In this document: in pieces, positions 48,522-57,854 of the stretch
How positions within the stretch are numbered: the first letter of the stretch is position 1
How the letters are laid out: every line of letters begins with the position of its first letter
Assembly (NCBI GenBank): GCA_024277135.1
Contig: JAJRVV010000117.1
Coordinates: forward strand, 1-60,146
DNA length: 60,146 nucleotides
Source: Chloroflexota bacterium
GTDB taxonomy: Bacteria > Chloroflexota > Anaerolineae > Promineifilales > Promineifilaceae
Reading direction: 5' to 3'
The notes under the pieces: generated by a model
What the model saw: the letters and a program-made list of their open reading frames with translations, nothing else
Told to the model about the DNA's origin: nothing
The model's database searches: none
Program-made: the position numbers and the translations under genes

Positions 48522-50315
48522 ATGCAAGATTTTGTATTTGGTTCGATGGCGACGACGGAGCGACGAGCAGCGTTTGCCAAGATGCGGCAGTGGGGGGTGA
48601 AACATTTGAATCGGATGGCGCCCCGTGTGCCAGGACCGGGCGATGCCCCGGAACTGACGGTGACGGTGGAGCTGGATCGGCAGATCAAGCGGGTGGAATG
48701 TGTGGTGAGCGAACCGGAAACGGCCGTCTACCCCCTCCACCTGGCCCGCACCGAATGGGATTTACTCAACTGGTCATACTACCAGGTATGGCAAGTCACC
48801 CTGCCCCACCAACCCATGGGCGCGCTGGTTCGCTACCAAATCCTGGCGCATCCGGCCGACGGCAGCCAGCCGATTCAGGCCGATGAGGGCGCCACATTCT
48901 CCTACCTGGTCAGCGACCCCTATCCGCCGGCGTGGAGCCGCAAAGCGGTGGTGTACCAGATTTTCCCCGACCGCTTCAATCCGGGCAACGGCCGCGCCTG
49001 GCCCAACACCGATGATCTCAGCAGTATTTTCGGCGGAACCATCCAGGGCATCATCGAAAAACTGGATTACATCGCCGACCTCGGCTTCAACTGCCTCTGG
49101 ATCAACCCCTTCTTCCCCGACAATACCCATCACGGCTACCACGCCACCGACTACTTCGCCGTCAACCCCCGCATGGGAACCCTGGCCGACGTTCGCCAAC
49201 TTGTCCAAGCTGCCCACCAGCGGGGCATCCGCCTGCTGCTCGATTTTGTGGCCAACCATTGGGGGCATGACCACGATACATTTGTGGCGGCGCAGGCGGA
49301 TCGGGAGAGCGAATTTCACGACTGGTATCATTGGCGGGAATGGCCCCACGAATACGAATCTTTCTTTGGCGTCCAAGCCTTGCCCAAACTGAACACCGAC
49401 AATCCCGATGTGCGCGCTCATCTGCTCGACAGCGTCCGTTTCTGGTTGGGAGATGTCGGCTTCGACGGCCTCCGCCTCGACTACGCCCTGGGGCCAACCC
49501 ACGATTTCTGGACGGAACTGCGGGCGGTGGTGAAGAAGATTCGGCCCAACGCCTGGATGTTTGGCGAAGCGGTGGATGCGCCAGATGTGCAGTTGAGTTA
49601 TGACGGCCGTTTCGATGGCAACATAGACTTCATGATGGGGCAGGCGCTGCGCGACACCTTCGCTTTGGGCAAAATGGATTTAGCCGCCTTTGACGCCTTT
49701 CTTAACCAGCACGAAGCGTACTTCCCGGCCCGGTTCAGCCGCCCCAGCTTCCTCGACAATCACGACATGAACCGTTTTCTCTTTTTGGCAAACGGGGACA
49801 AGCGTAAATTGAAGCTGGCCGCTCTCTGCCAATTCACCCTGTCCGGCCCGCCGATTGTGTATAACGGCACCGAAATCGGCCTGTCGCAAAATAAGGCGAT
49901 GGCCGACCCCAGTGGCTATGGCATGGCCGAATGTCGCCAACCGATGCCCTGGGAACATGGGCTGGATCAAGATTTGCACGCCTTCTTCCGCCAACTCATA
50001 CATTTCCGGCACGAACATCCGGCGCTGCGCGACGGCCGTCGTCAAACCATCCACGTTAGCGCCGAGCCGGCCACGTATGCCTATCTGCTCATCGGCAAAG
50101 AGGAAAACATTTTAGTGGCTTTCAATTTGAGCGACGACGAGCAAACCATCCGCCTGGACGCGCCGGAACACTCCCTGGCCCAGGCAGTCACGCTGCCGCC
50201 CGGCGCGGGCAAGGTGTGGGTGAACGGGAAATTGGCGCTGGATACGGCGGCGGCAGATAAATCTGCGGCTACGGGCAACCAAAGGTTGCATGCGAAGTCG
50301 GCCTTCGCCGACTGA
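48522..50315 (+). CDS. GH13 alpha-amylase family enzyme (neopullulanase/cyclomaltodextrinase-like)
   Basis: 597 aa, no signal peptide, so cytoplasmic. An N-terminal beta domain (about 45-125) precedes the TIM barrel: 'DFVANHWGHD' (region I), 'GFDGLRLDYA' (nucleophile Asp), 'MFGEAVD' (acid Glu) and 'FLDNHDMNRFL' (third Asp). 'VVYQIFPDRFNPGNG' is the classical barrel start. It would cut imported maltodextrins after uptake by MalEFG. The last 20 or so residues are encoded by palindromic repeats (50253-50313) and probably are not native sequence. Confidence 0.9.
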   Translation: MQDFVFGSMATTERRAAFAKMRQWGVKHLNRMAPRVPGPGDAPELTVTVELDRQIKRVECVVSEPETAVYPLHLARTEWDLLNWSYYQVWQVTLPHQPMGALVRYQILAHPADGSQPIQADEGATFSYLVSDPYPPAWSRKAVVYQIFPDRFNPGNGRAWPNTDDLSSIFGGTIQGIIEKLDYIADLGFNCLWINPFFPDNTHHGYHATDYFAVNPRMGTLADVRQLVQAAHQRGIRLLLDFVANHWGHDHDTFVAAQADRESEFHDWYHWREWPHEYESFFGVQALPKLNTDNPDVRAHLLDSVRFWLGDVGFDGLRLDYALGPTHDFWTELRAVVKKIRPNAWMFGEAVDAPDVQLSYDGRFDGNIDFMMGQALRDTFALGKMDLAAFDAFLNQHEAYFPARFSRPSFLDNHDMNRFLFLANGDKRKLKLAALCQFTLSGPPIVYNGTEIGLSQNKAMADPSGYGMAECRQPMPWEHGLDQDLHAFFRQLIHFRHEHPALRDGRRQTIHVSAEPATYAYLLIGKEENILVAFNLSDDEQTIRLDAPEHSLAQAVTLPPGAGKVWVNGKLALDTAAADKSAATGNQRLHAKSAFAD

Positions 50316-50366
50316 GTTCCAGTCCACGAAGGTGGACTTGGCAAATGTCGCCGCGAATTTATTCGC
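50253..50366. repeat. Array of five different short palindromes at the GH13 3' end
   Basis: In series: GCAGATAAATCTGC (50253-50266), GCAACCAAAGGTTGC (50275-50289), AGTCGGCCTTCGCCGACT (50296-50313), AGTCCACGAAGGTGGACT (50321-50338) and GCGAATTTATTCGC (50353-50366). The first three are inside the GH13 coding region, and the stop codon lies at the edge of the third. Confidence 0.85.
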
Positions 50367-50424
50367 CAGTTTGACAGCCGCGCCCTGACCTTATACACTT
50401 CCCCCAACAACCGAATACCCTGGA

Positions 50425-50588
50425 CTCATCCAGAGAGGTGGAGGGAACGGCCCGAAGAAACCTCGGCAACCTTTCAGCAAAATTGAGCTATTTTGGCTGA
50501 AAAGGTGCTAACTCCGACAGGCGACGCGCCTGACAGATGAGAGCTATTTGATAAAAACAGCCTCTCATAATGAGAGGTTTTTTATTTC
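50425..50588 (+). ncRNA. SAM-I riboswitch (S box) with terminator
   Basis: P1 CTCATC (50425-50430) pairs with GATGAG (50536-50541). Conserved S-box words follow in order: CAGAGAGGTGGAGGGAACGGCCC, GAAACCTCGGCAACC, GGTGCTAACTCCGACAG and GACAGATGAGAG. The terminator is CCTCTCATAATGAGAGG (50561-50577) followed by TTTTTTATTT. The P1 3' strand (GATGAGAG) is complementary to CTCTCAT of the terminator, giving the alternative antiterminator. It should switch metH off when SAM is abundant. Confidence 0.95.
50561..50588 (+). terminator. SAM riboswitch terminator
   Basis: 7-bp stem CCTCTCA/TGAGAGG with a 3-nt loop and T6, directly after the S box. Confidence 0.88.
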
Positions 50589-50636
50589 AATTGCCAATTG
50601 TTAATCGTCAATTGTCAATTGCTGATGACGAACACC

Positions 50637-53600
50637 ATGAACCCAACTAACTTACTCAAACAAGAACTGGAAAAACGCATCCTGGTGATGGACGGCGCCA
50701 TGGGCACCATGATCCAGACCTATCAACTGGACGAAGCCGGATTTCGCGGCGACCAGTTTGCCGATTGGCCGCATGATCTTAAAGGCAACAACGACATCCT
50801 CAGCCTGACCCAGCCCGACATCATCCGCGCCATTTACACTGCCTACCTGGAAGCGGGCGCGGACATCATCGAGACCAACAGCTTCAACGCCACGGCCGTT
50901 TCTCAGGCCGACTACCACACCCAGGAATTCGCCTGCGAAATCAACTACCAGGCGGCCAAACTCGCCCGCGAAGCGGTGGAACAATTTACAATTAACAATG
51001 AACAATTAACAATGAACAAACCGCGCTTTGTGGCGGGTTCGATGGGGCCGACGAACCGGACGGCGTCGCTTTCGCCGGATGTGAATAATCCCGGTTTCCG
51101 CAACATCAGTTTCGATGAATTGGCCGACGCTTATGCTGAGGCGGCGCGGGGGTTGATGGACGGCGGCGCCGATTTGCTCGTCATCGAGACGATTTTCGAT
51201 ACCCTCAACGCCAAAGCCGCCATTTTCGGCATCCAGCGCCTGTTCGATGAGAAGGGGGTGGAACTGCCGCTGCTCATCTCCGGCACCATCACCGACGCCA
51301 GCGGCCGTACCCTTTCCGGGCAGACGATGGCGGCGTTTTGGAACTCGATCCGGCACGCCAACCCATTGATTGTGGGCTTGAACTGCGCCTTTGGGCCATC
51401 GGCGTTACGGCCGTATCTGGCCGAAATCTCCAAACTGGCCGACACCTACGTCAGCATCTACCCCAACGCCGGCCTGCCCAACGAATTCGGCGACTTCGAC
51501 GAGACGCCGGAAGTCATGGCCCCCATCTTGCGCGAATTCGCCCAAGCCGGATTCGTCAACCTCGTCGGCGGCTGCTGCGGCACCACCCCGGCCCACATCC
51601 GCGCCTTTGTGGCGGCGGTTGACGGATTACCGCCGCGCCCGGTTCCATCCCTGCCCGTCATCAGCCGCTTCAGCGGATTGGAGCCATTCAACATTGGTCC
51701 CGACAGCCTGTTCGTCAACATCGGCGAGCGCACCAACGTGACCGGTTCGCGCCGGTTCGCCCGCCTCATCCGCGAAGAAAAATATGACGAAGCGCTCAGC
51801 GTGGCCCGGCAGCAGGTGGAAAATGGGGCGCAAATCATCGACATCAACATGGACGACGCCATGCTGGACGCCAAAGCCGCCATGACCCAATTCCTCTACC
51901 TCATCGCCGCCGAGCCGGACATCGCCCGCGTGCCGGTGATGATTGACTCCTCTCGCTGGGAGGTGATCGAAGCCGGGCTGAAATGCGTCCAGGGCAAATC
52001 CATCGTCAATTCCATCAGCATGAAGGAAGGGGAAGCGGAGTTCATCGAACGCGCCCGGCTGGCGCGGCGGTATGGAGCGGCGGTGGTGGTGATGGCCTTT
52101 GACGAGCAGGGGCAGGCGGATACGTTTGAGCGCAAAATCGGGATTTGCCAGCGCGCCTACCGCATCCTGACCGAAGAAGTGGGTTTCCCGCCGGAAGACA
52201 TCATTTTCGACCCCAACGTTTTCGCCGTAGCCACCGGCATTGAGGAACACAACGAGTACGCCAAAGCGTACATCGAAGCGGCACAATGGATCAAGGCGAA
52301 TTTGCCCCACGCGCTGGTCAGCGGCGGCGTCAGCAATTTGTCCTTTTCTTTCCGCGGCATCAATCTGGTGCGGGAGGCGATGCACTCGGCGTTTTTGTAT
52401 TACGCCATCCGCGCCGGGCTGGATATGGCGATTGTCAACGCCGGGCAGTTGGCAGTTTATGAAGAAATCCCGCAGAAGCTGCTGACGGCCGTCGAAGATG
52501 TCCTATTCAACCGCCACCCAGACGCCACCGATAATCTGGTGACGCTGGCCGAGTCATTGAAAGGGCAAGGGGGCAGCCGCCAAAGGCAAGCTGATTTAAG
52601 CTGGCGGGAAAAGCCGGTGAACGAACGGTTAGCGCACGCCCTAGTCAAAGGGATCAGCGAATTCATCGTTGAAGATACGGAGGAGGCGCGGCTGCAGGCC
52701 GAACGGCCGCTGCGCGTCATCGAAGGGCCGCTGATGAGCGGCATGAACATCGTCGGCGATCTGTTCGGCGCCGGCAAAATGTTCCTGCCCCAGGTGGTCA
52801 AATCGGCCCGCGTCATGAAGCAGGCGGTGGCGCATCTGCTGCCTTATATCGAAGCGGAAAAGGAAGAACTGGGGCTGGCCGACACCACCAACGGCAAGAT
52901 CGTCATGGCTACGGTGAAAGGGGATGTGCATGACATCGGCAAAAATATCGTGGGCGTGGTGCTGCAATGCAACGGCTACGAGGTGATTGATTTGGGCGTG
53001 ATGGTTCCGGTCACCAAAATTCTAGAAACGGCCGTTGCCGAAAACGCCGACATCATCGGTCTCAGCGGGCTGATCACCCCCTCGCTGGAGGAGATGCGCC
53101 ATGTGGCTGGCGAAATGAAACGGGCGGGCTTGTCGCTGCCGCTGCTCATCGGCGGCGCCACCACCTCGAAAGTGCATACGGCCGTCAAAATCGCGCCGGA
53201 ATATGATGGCGCCGTCATCCACGTCACCGACGCCTCCCGCGCCGTCGGCGTCGCCGCCCACATTTTGGCCGGGTCGGATGCGTATGTGGACGACATCCGG
53301 CAAGAGTATGCGCAGATTCGGCTGAAACATGACGGCCGTCGCGCCCGCCGCCGTCTGGTTCCCATCGAGCAAGCCCGTCAAAATAAATTCAAAGCTGATT
53401 GGGACGCTTACCAACCGCCCCAACCCGCTTTCACCGGCGTCAAACTGTTCGCCGATTATGATCTGGCCGAACTGCGCCGCACCATTGATTGGACGCCCTT
53501 CTTCAAAGCGTGGGAGTTGGCGGGCAAATTCCCATCCATTTTGGATGATGCGGTGGTGGGGGAAACGGCCGTCAGCCTGTACCGGGACGCCCAGGAGATG

Positions 53601-54329
53601 CTGGACTGCCTCATCCAGGAGAAATGGCTCGCCGCCCGCGCCGTCATCGGCTTCTTCCCGGCCAATGCGGTGGGGGATGACATCGCGTTGTATCAGGATG
53701 GGGATCGCGCCCAACCCATCGGCGTCATCCACACCCTGCGCCAACAGATGGAACGGCCGCCCGGCCGGCCCAACCTGGCCCTGGCCGATTTCATCGCGCC
53801 CCAAGAAACGGGGCTGGCCGATTATCTGGGCTTGTTCGCCGTCACCGCCGGCATCGGCATCAAGCACAAACTGGCCGAATTCGAGGCCGCTCATGATGAT
53901 TACCGCGCCATCCTGCTCAAGTCGCTGGCCGACCGGCTGGCGGAATCGCTGGCGGAGCGGATGCACCAGCGGGCGCGCCGGGAATTCTGGGGCTACGCGC
54001 CGGACGAAAAGCTGGACAATGACGCCCTCATCGCCGGGCAGTATCGCGGTATTCGCCCTGCGCCCGGCTATCCCGCCTGCCCCGATCACACCGAAAAAGG
54101 GGAAATCTTCCGCTTGCTGGACGCGCCGGCCAACGCCGGTATGTCGCTGACGGAGAACTTTGCCATGCGGCCGGCGGCGTCGGTGAGCGGCTTCTACTTC
54201 GCTCACCCGGAGGCGCGTTATTTTGGGATCGGCCGTATCGCCCCGGATCAGGCAGCCGATTATGCGGCACGGAAGGGGATGACGGCGGCGGAAGCGGAGG
54301 GGTGGCTGGCGACGGTGTTGGCGGGGTGA
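50637..54329 (+). CDS. metH: Cobalamin-dependent methionine synthase
   Basis: About 1230 aa with all modules. Homocysteine domain (about 1-340): '[23 protein letters not shown]', zinc Cys in '[10 protein letters not shown]' and '[10 protein letters not shown]'. Pterin domain (about 355-620): '[17 protein letters not shown]'. Cap and cobalamin domain (about 640-880): '[30 protein letters not shown]' with the cobalt His in DVHDIG. AdoMet activation domain (about 900-1230): '[15 protein letters not shown]'. It makes methionine from homocysteine and methyl-THF. Residues 116-127 ('[11 protein letters not shown]') come from an inserted AT microrepeat. ATG 50625 is an alternative start. Confidence 0.96.
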   Translation: MNPTNLLKQELEKRILVMDGAMGTMIQTYQLDEAGFRGDQFADWPHDLKGNNDILSLTQPDIIRAIYTAYLEAGADIIETNSFNATAVSQADYHTQEFACEINYQAAKLAREAVEQFTINNEQLTMNKPRFVAGSMGPTNRTASLSPDVNNPGFRNISFDELADAYAEAARGLMDGGADLLVIETIFDTLNAKAAIFGIQRLFDEKGVELPLLISGTITDASGRTLSGQTMAAFWNSIRHANPLIVGLNCAFGPSALRPYLAEISKLADTYVSIYPNAGLPNEFGDFDETPEVMAPILREFAQAGFVNLVGGCCGTTPAHIRAFVAAVDGLPPRPVPSLPVISRFSGLEPFNIGPDSLFVNIGERTNVTGSRRFARLIREEKYDEALSVARQQVENGAQIIDINMDDAMLDAKAAMTQFLYLIAAEPDIARVPVMIDSSRWEVIEAGLKCVQGKSIVNSISMKEGEAEFIERARLARRYGAAVVVMAFDEQGQADTFERKIGICQRAYRILTEEVGFPPEDIIFDPNVFAVATGIEEHNEYAKAYIEAAQWIKANLPHALVSGGVSNLSFSFRGINLVREAMHSAFLYYAIRAGLDMAIVNAGQLAVYEEIPQKLLTAVEDVLFNRHPDATDNLVTLAESLKGQGGSRQRQADLSWREKPVNERLAHALVKGISEFIVEDTEEARLQAERPLRVIEGPLMSGMNIVGDLFGAGKMFLPQVVKSARVMKQAVAHLLPYIEAEKEELGLADTTNGKIVMATVKGDVHDIGKNIVGVVLQCNGYEVIDLGVMVPVTKILETAVAENADIIGLSGLITPSLEEMRHVAGEMKRAGLSLPLLIGGATTSKVHTAVKIAPEYDGAVIHVTDASRAVGVAAHILAGSDAYVDDIRQEYAQIRLKHDGRRARRRLVPIEQARQNKFKADWDAYQPPQPAFTGVKLFADYDLAELRRTIDWTPFFKAWELAGKFPSILDDAVVGETAVSLYRDAQEMLDCLIQEKWLAARAVIGFFPANAVGDDIALYQDGDRAQPIGVIHTLRQQMERPPGRPNLALADFIAPQETGLADYLGLFAVTAGIGIKHKLAEFEAAHDDYRAILLKSLADRLAESLAERMHQRARREFWGYAPDEKLDNDALIAGQYRGIRPAPGYPACPDHTEKGEIFRLLDAPANAGMSLTENFAMRPAASVSGFYFAHPEARYFGIGRIAPDQAADYAARKGMTAAEAEGWLATVLAG
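50982..51020. repeat. AT microrepeat inserted in frame in metH
   Basis: AATTTACAATTAACAATG, then AACAATTAACAATGAACAAA: two copies of ACAATTAACAATGA, the same class as the spacers at 9972-10026 and 48467-48512, lying between 'AREAVEQF' and '[14 protein letters not shown]' of metH. Confidence 0.75.
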
Positions 54330-54559
54330 AGTTTTATTTCGCAGAGCTGGTTATGGGGGACGGCCGTTGCCCGCTTAAGATAGAAATAACATCATGATAA
54401 GCTGCATGCGAGAGAAAACCAAGCCCTGGGCGGGCGTGAAGCCTTTAACCACCAGAGCCTAATCAGGCAAACGATCTCCAGCCTTGCAGGTCAGCTTCAT
54501 TAATTGTTAGCGCCCGTTTCATGATAGATACTGAATGATTGACACGGTGGTATTCTTCA
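54330..54559. other. Spacer without a recognised feature
   Basis: 230 bp between converging metH and higA. It contains one ACGGCCGT. No gene, tRNA or clear terminator was seen. Confidence 0.5.
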
Positions 54560-54850
54560 TCAGAAACTCAGTGTCAATTCTTCAATTTCATCAACATTGA
54601 ACTTCTTTCTTATGTGCCAAAGATCATAGTTACTTTGCATGATCAGCCAGCTCTCTGGTGACCGCCCTAATGTTTTTGACAACCTTAGTGCCATTTCTGG
54701 GCTGATATTACTCTGCCCATTTATTAAACGGGTGAAGGTCGATGGAGAAACCTTTAATTTGGCCGCAACAGCTCGATGACTAACTTTAAGCGGTTCCAGA
54801 TACACTTCACGAATGAACTCGCCAGGGTGAGGTGGGTTATACATACTCAT
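54560..54850 (-). CDS. higA: HigA-family antitoxin
   Basis: 96 aa. 'NPPHPGEFIREVYLEPLKVSHRAVAAKLKVSPSTFTRLINGQSNISPEMALRLSKTLGRSPESWL' is the HigA helix-turn-helix of the XRE class. The start ATG at 54850 shares one base with the higB stop. It should bind HigB and repress the operon. Order is toxin first, as usual for higBA. Confidence 0.92.
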   Translation of the reverse strand: MSMYNPPHPGEFIREVYLEPLKVSHRAVAAKLKVSPSTFTRLINGQSNISPEMALRLSKTLGRSPESWLIMQSNYDLWHIRKKFNVDEIEELTLSF

Positions 54851-55128
54851 TAGTGATAATCCTCGCAATTGACGATGTAGGCATCACCATCAATAAATTC
54901 GAATGTAATACGCCAATTTTTGCTGACATCAATTGCCCACTGTCCTTGCCTATTTCCTTTCAACGGATGAAGACGAAAGCCGGGTAGATCCATATCTTCA
55001 ATTTGAGTGGCGGTGTCCAATGCTGTTAACCGTATCCTGAGTTTTTGCCGGCGAGTTGGTCGAACTCCAGTTACACTGCCTGCCTCGAAAAATTTTCTCA
55101 ACCCTTTATGCTTAAATGATTTTATCAT
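54850..55128 (-). CDS. higB: HigB-family toxin (RelE superfamily mRNA interferase)
   Basis: 92 aa. 'IKSFKHKGLRKFFEAGSVTGV', 'RLTALDTATQIEDMDLPGFRLHPLKGNRQGQWAIDVSKNWRITFEFIDGDAYIVNCEDYH' is the HigB pattern, with catalytic-type basic residues and the ending 'DYH'. It cleaves mRNA on the ribosome. The -10 box lies 8 nt before the ATG and no Shine-Dalgarno is seen. Confidence 0.92.
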   Translation of the reverse strand: MIKSFKHKGLRKFFEAGSVTGVRPTRRQKLRIRLTALDTATQIEDMDLPGFRLHPLKGNRQGQWAIDVSKNWRITFEFIDGDAYIVNCEDYH

Positions 55129-55136
55129 GGACTATT

Positions 55137-55164
55137 ATTATATAGCGTATTGCGCATCGCGCAA
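55137..55164 (-). promoter_or_regulatory. Promoter and operator of higBA
   Basis: Minus strand: TTGCGC (55159-55164), 16-bp spacer, TATAAT (55137-55142), ATG at 55128. A perfect palindrome TTGCGC-ATC-GCGCAA (55150-55164) overlaps the -35 box, a likely HigA site. Confidence 0.7.
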
Positions 55165-55697
55165 CACAAGGATTTAACATTTTGGCATTGGAGCCCAATC
55201 GCATAATGAGGTTGAGTCAAATTCAGGGCGCTAACGTTTTCATCTGCTGCACAAATACACTATATCATGCCGTTTTTCATCTTATCATGCGTGATTTTGC
55301 GGTTTTGCTCGATAAAGCGCCCAGATTGGCGTCATATTGTGCATATCGTGCGTGATAAGGTGTCATTTAGGTTTTTATCGCGCAAACATGCGCTGATAAA
55401 AATTATCTACAGCATAACGAATAAGCGTTTCATGCGGCGCGCCAAAAACGGCCGTCACAAATTGACCCCTCAGCCGCCGCACAAAGAGCATTCTGTCGAA
55501 TGCTTCAGTTGAACTAAGCCGGGTTGAGGATTAAGACCTTCTCCAGACTGGCTTAACCCCGAAATGCGACCCCAATCTCAGTTACAGTATAGCCAGAAGC
55601 CCAAAAGCATGTCAACAGAAAAATCATTGGATATTCAGGTTTTCAGGGGATTTGCTATAAAACGAAGGCGGCAGCGCGAAGCAGCTATGAACGTCGC
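55165..55697. other. AT-rich spacer of about 530 bp between two toxin-antitoxin modules
   Basis: It is more AT-rich than its surroundings and has repeated GTGATAAG/CTTATCA words (about 55281, 55350), GCGCAAACATGCGC and an inverted pair AAGCCGGGTTGAG / CTTAACCCCG (about 55518-55562). An 81-codon open frame (55267-55512) has no family-like features. It looks like degraded or foreign DNA; no confident gene was found. Confidence 0.4.
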
Positions 55698-56093
55698 TTA
55701 GCCGTAAACTTGAAAATTGACTTCTTTTTGCAAAACCTGGGCTAATTTTTTGTCGCGAGTAAGAAGGGGAACATCGGCGGCGCTGGCTGTGGCCGAAATG
55801 AGCGCATCCAGCCAGCCCAATCCCAACTGCTGGTATTGCCGCATCCAACTGCCTGCCAGTTGCGCCGCCTCTGATGACAGCGGCAAGATGATGAATTGAC
55901 CGAGTAATGCGTTATGTCTTTCTAGTTCGCCCGCACGCAAACTGCGCCACAGTTCTGCTTCTGTGATGACTGACAGGTAAGGCGTAATTTCTTCAGCAAG
56001 GATGTCGTCAAAAAAAGGGCGAATGCGATCCCGTCCCCGGAAAATGTCAATCAAGCAGTTGGTATCGAAGAGGCGTTCCAGCGGCTTACTCAT
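55698..56093 (-). CDS. PIN-domain toxin (VapC-like) of a Phd-PIN module
   Basis: 131 aa from ATG 56093. 'RLFDTNCLIDIFRG' (first Asp), 'SVITEAELWRSL' (Glu), 'GLGWLDALISATA' (Asp) and 'LLTRDKKLAQV' (Asp) give an intact PIN active site. The antitoxin gene overlaps it by 8 bp. Confidence 0.88.
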   Translation of the reverse strand: MSKPLERLFDTNCLIDIFRGRDRIRPFFDDILAEEITPYLSVITEAELWRSLRAGELERHNALLGQFIILPLSSEAAQLAGSWMRQYQQLGLGWLDALISATASAADVPLLTRDKKLAQVLQKEVNFQVYG

Positions 56094-56376
56094 CGTCCCA
56101 ATTGCTCTCCCATCGGGAACGGCCGTCTGCCAGCCACTCATCAGTTATATCCTCCAGATCTACCCACATCCCAAAAACTGCTTGCAAATTAGCGTCGGCC
56201 GCTTCCTGACCGAACGGCCGTCGCCTCAACTTGCCATACTCCTTAACGCCCAAGATCACAGCCACCGGCTTACCATCCCGTTCCACAATGATCGGCCCGC
56301 CAGTTCGAGAAACTTCACGCAAGACCCGGCCAAAGCGGTTTTTTACTTCTGTCGCAGATAATGATTTCGTGTTCAT
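56086..56376 (-). CDS. Phd/YefM-family antitoxin
   Basis: 96 aa. 'SATEVKNRFGRVLREVSRTGGPIIVERDGKPVAVILGVKEYGKL' is the Phd/YefM DNA-binding fold. The acidic tail ('DLEDITDEWLADG') would bind the toxin. A palindrome directly upstream (56389-56407) is the likely operator. Confidence 0.9.
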   Translation of the reverse strand: MNTKSLSATEVKNRFGRVLREVSRTGGPIIVERDGKPVAVILGVKEYGKLRRRPFGQEAADANLQAVFGMWVDLEDITDEWLADGRSRWESNWDDE

Positions 56377-56388
56377 CTAAACCTCGTT

Positions 56389-56425
56389 CAGCTAAAATAT
56401 TTAGCTGACTACAGTTCAGTTAAAA
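56389..56425 (-). promoter_or_regulatory. Operator of the Phd-PIN module
   Basis: CAGCTAAA-ATA-TTTAGCTG (56389-56407) is a perfect palindrome 12 bp upstream of the antitoxin start. A further half site GTTCAGTTAAAAT (from about 56413) repeats GTTCAGCTAAAAT (from 56387). Confidence 0.65.
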
Positions 56426-56455
56426 TCAACCGCGTTGGCAAGTGATTTTGCGAGC

Positions 56456-57703
56456 TTATGCCTCAAACTTTCCCAAAATGATAGTGGCATTATGCCCGCC
56501 AAAGCCAAAGCCATTGGACATAGCCGCCCGAATATGCGCCGGCCGCGCCTCATTAGGCACATAATCCAAATCGCAAGCCGGGTCGGGCGTGGTGTAGTTG
56601 ATGGTGGGCGGCAGTAAGCCCGACTGGATGGCTTGCAGGCAAATAATCGCTTCCAAGGCCCCGGCCGCGCCCAGCAGATGGCCGTGCATGGATTTGGTGG
56701 AGCTGACGGGCAGGCTGGCCGCTTTTTCGCCAAACAGCTTTTTGATGGCGGCCGTCTCCCCTTTGTCGTTGAGCGGGGTGCTGGTTCCGTGCGCGTTGAG
56801 GTAATCAATGTCATGGATGGCCAGCCCGGCGTCATCCAGTGCGTTTTGCATGGATTTGACGGCCCCTGCCCCATTTTCGGCGGGCATGGCGATGTGGTAA
56901 GCGTCGGCGCTGGAACCGTAGCCCAGCAGTTCGCCGTAGATACGCGCCCCGCGCGCCTGAGCGTGACTCAGTTCCTCCAAAATGAGGACGGCCGCGCCCT
57001 CGCTGGCTACAAACCCATCCCGGTCCCGGTCAAACGGCCGTGACGCCTTTTCTGGCTCATCATTACGGGTGGAGAGCGCCCCCATCACGCCAAACCCGGC
57101 AAAGGTGAGCGGCAGCAAACACGCCTCCGAGCCGCCGGCGACCATGAGATCGGCCGCGCCGCGCCGGATCATCATGGCCGCTTCGCCGATGACGTTGTTG
57201 CCGGTGGCGCAGGCGGTGGAGATGACCATGTTTGGCCCGCGTAAGCCATGCCGGATGGAGACGGCCGCCGCCGGCGTGTCAGCCAGCATCATCGGCACAA
57301 AAAAGGGGCTGACGCGGTAAGCCCCTTTCTCGTCAAAGGTGTGGACGTTGTCAATCATCGGCTCCATGCTGCCCATGCCGCTGCCCAGCACCACCCCTAT
57401 CCGATCCCGGTTGGCGTCGGTGATGGCGAGACGGCCGTCCGCAATCGCCTGATCCGCCGCCGCCAATGCCAACTGGGTCATGCGCGACATGCGCCGCGCT
57501 TCCCGGCGTCCCAACAGCCCCACCGGGTCAAAATCGCGCGCTTCCCCGGCGATTCGAGTCTTAAATTCAGCGGCGTCAAAGTGGGTGATGGGGCCGATGC
57601 CGCTCTGCCCGGCGGCTATTTTGGCCCAGGTTGCCGCTGCATCATTGCCCATCGGGTTGTAGGTTCCCATCCCGGTGATGACCACACGTCGCTTGTTTTC
57701 CAT
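56456..57703 (-). CDS. fabF: 3-oxoacyl-ACP synthase II
   Basis: 415 aa. The Cys-His-His triad is in '[15 protein letters not shown]', '[14 protein letters not shown]' and '[16 protein letters not shown]'. '[15 protein letters not shown]' starts the protein, and '[16 protein letters not shown]' ends it. It condenses malonyl-ACP with acyl-ACP. It is distant from fabD/fabG. GAGAGG precedes the ATG. Confidence 0.96.
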   Translation of the reverse strand: MENKRRVVITGMGTYNPMGNDAAATWAKIAAGQSGIGPITHFDAAEFKTRIAGEARDFDPVGLLGRREARRMSRMTQLALAAADQAIADGRLAITDANRDRIGVVLGSGMGSMEPMIDNVHTFDEKGAYRVSPFFVPMMLADTPAAAVSIRHGLRGPNMVISTACATGNNVIGEAAMMIRRGAADLMVAGGSEACLLPLTFAGFGVMGALSTRNDEPEKASRPFDRDRDGFVASEGAAVLILEELSHAQARGARIYGELLGYGSSADAYHIAMPAENGAGAVKSMQNALDDAGLAIHDIDYLNAHGTSTPLNDKGETAAIKKLFGEKAASLPVSSTKSMHGHLLGAAGALEAIICLQAIQSGLLPPTINYTTPDPACDLDYVPNEARPAHIRAAMSNGFGFGGHNATIILGKFEA

Positions 57704-57800
57704 AGTTACCTCTCTTGTTACTGTTCCGACCTGGGAGGTTTAGAAACCTGACAGGTCTTGGTGCAATAACCCGCCTGCTGGGCCAAAGATACGCAAAACC

Positions 57801-57838
57801 AAAAGGGGCGTCTCTTGTGGGAGACGCCCCTTTCTCAT
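57801..57838 (-). terminator. Terminator after the PPC-domain lipoprotein gene
   Basis: AAAGGGGCGTCTC (57802-57814) pairs perfectly with GAGACGCCCCTTT (57821-57833), 6-nt loop. On the minus strand it follows the stop at 57855. Confidence 0.88.
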
Positions 57839-57854
57839 TAAAACAACGCTGCGA

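Noticed and set aside
53022..54206. 394-codon open frame on the minus strand
   Set aside because: Antisense shadow of metH.
55267..55512. 81-codon open frame in the AT-rich spacer
   Set aside because: No Shine-Dalgarno, odd composition and no recognisable motif.
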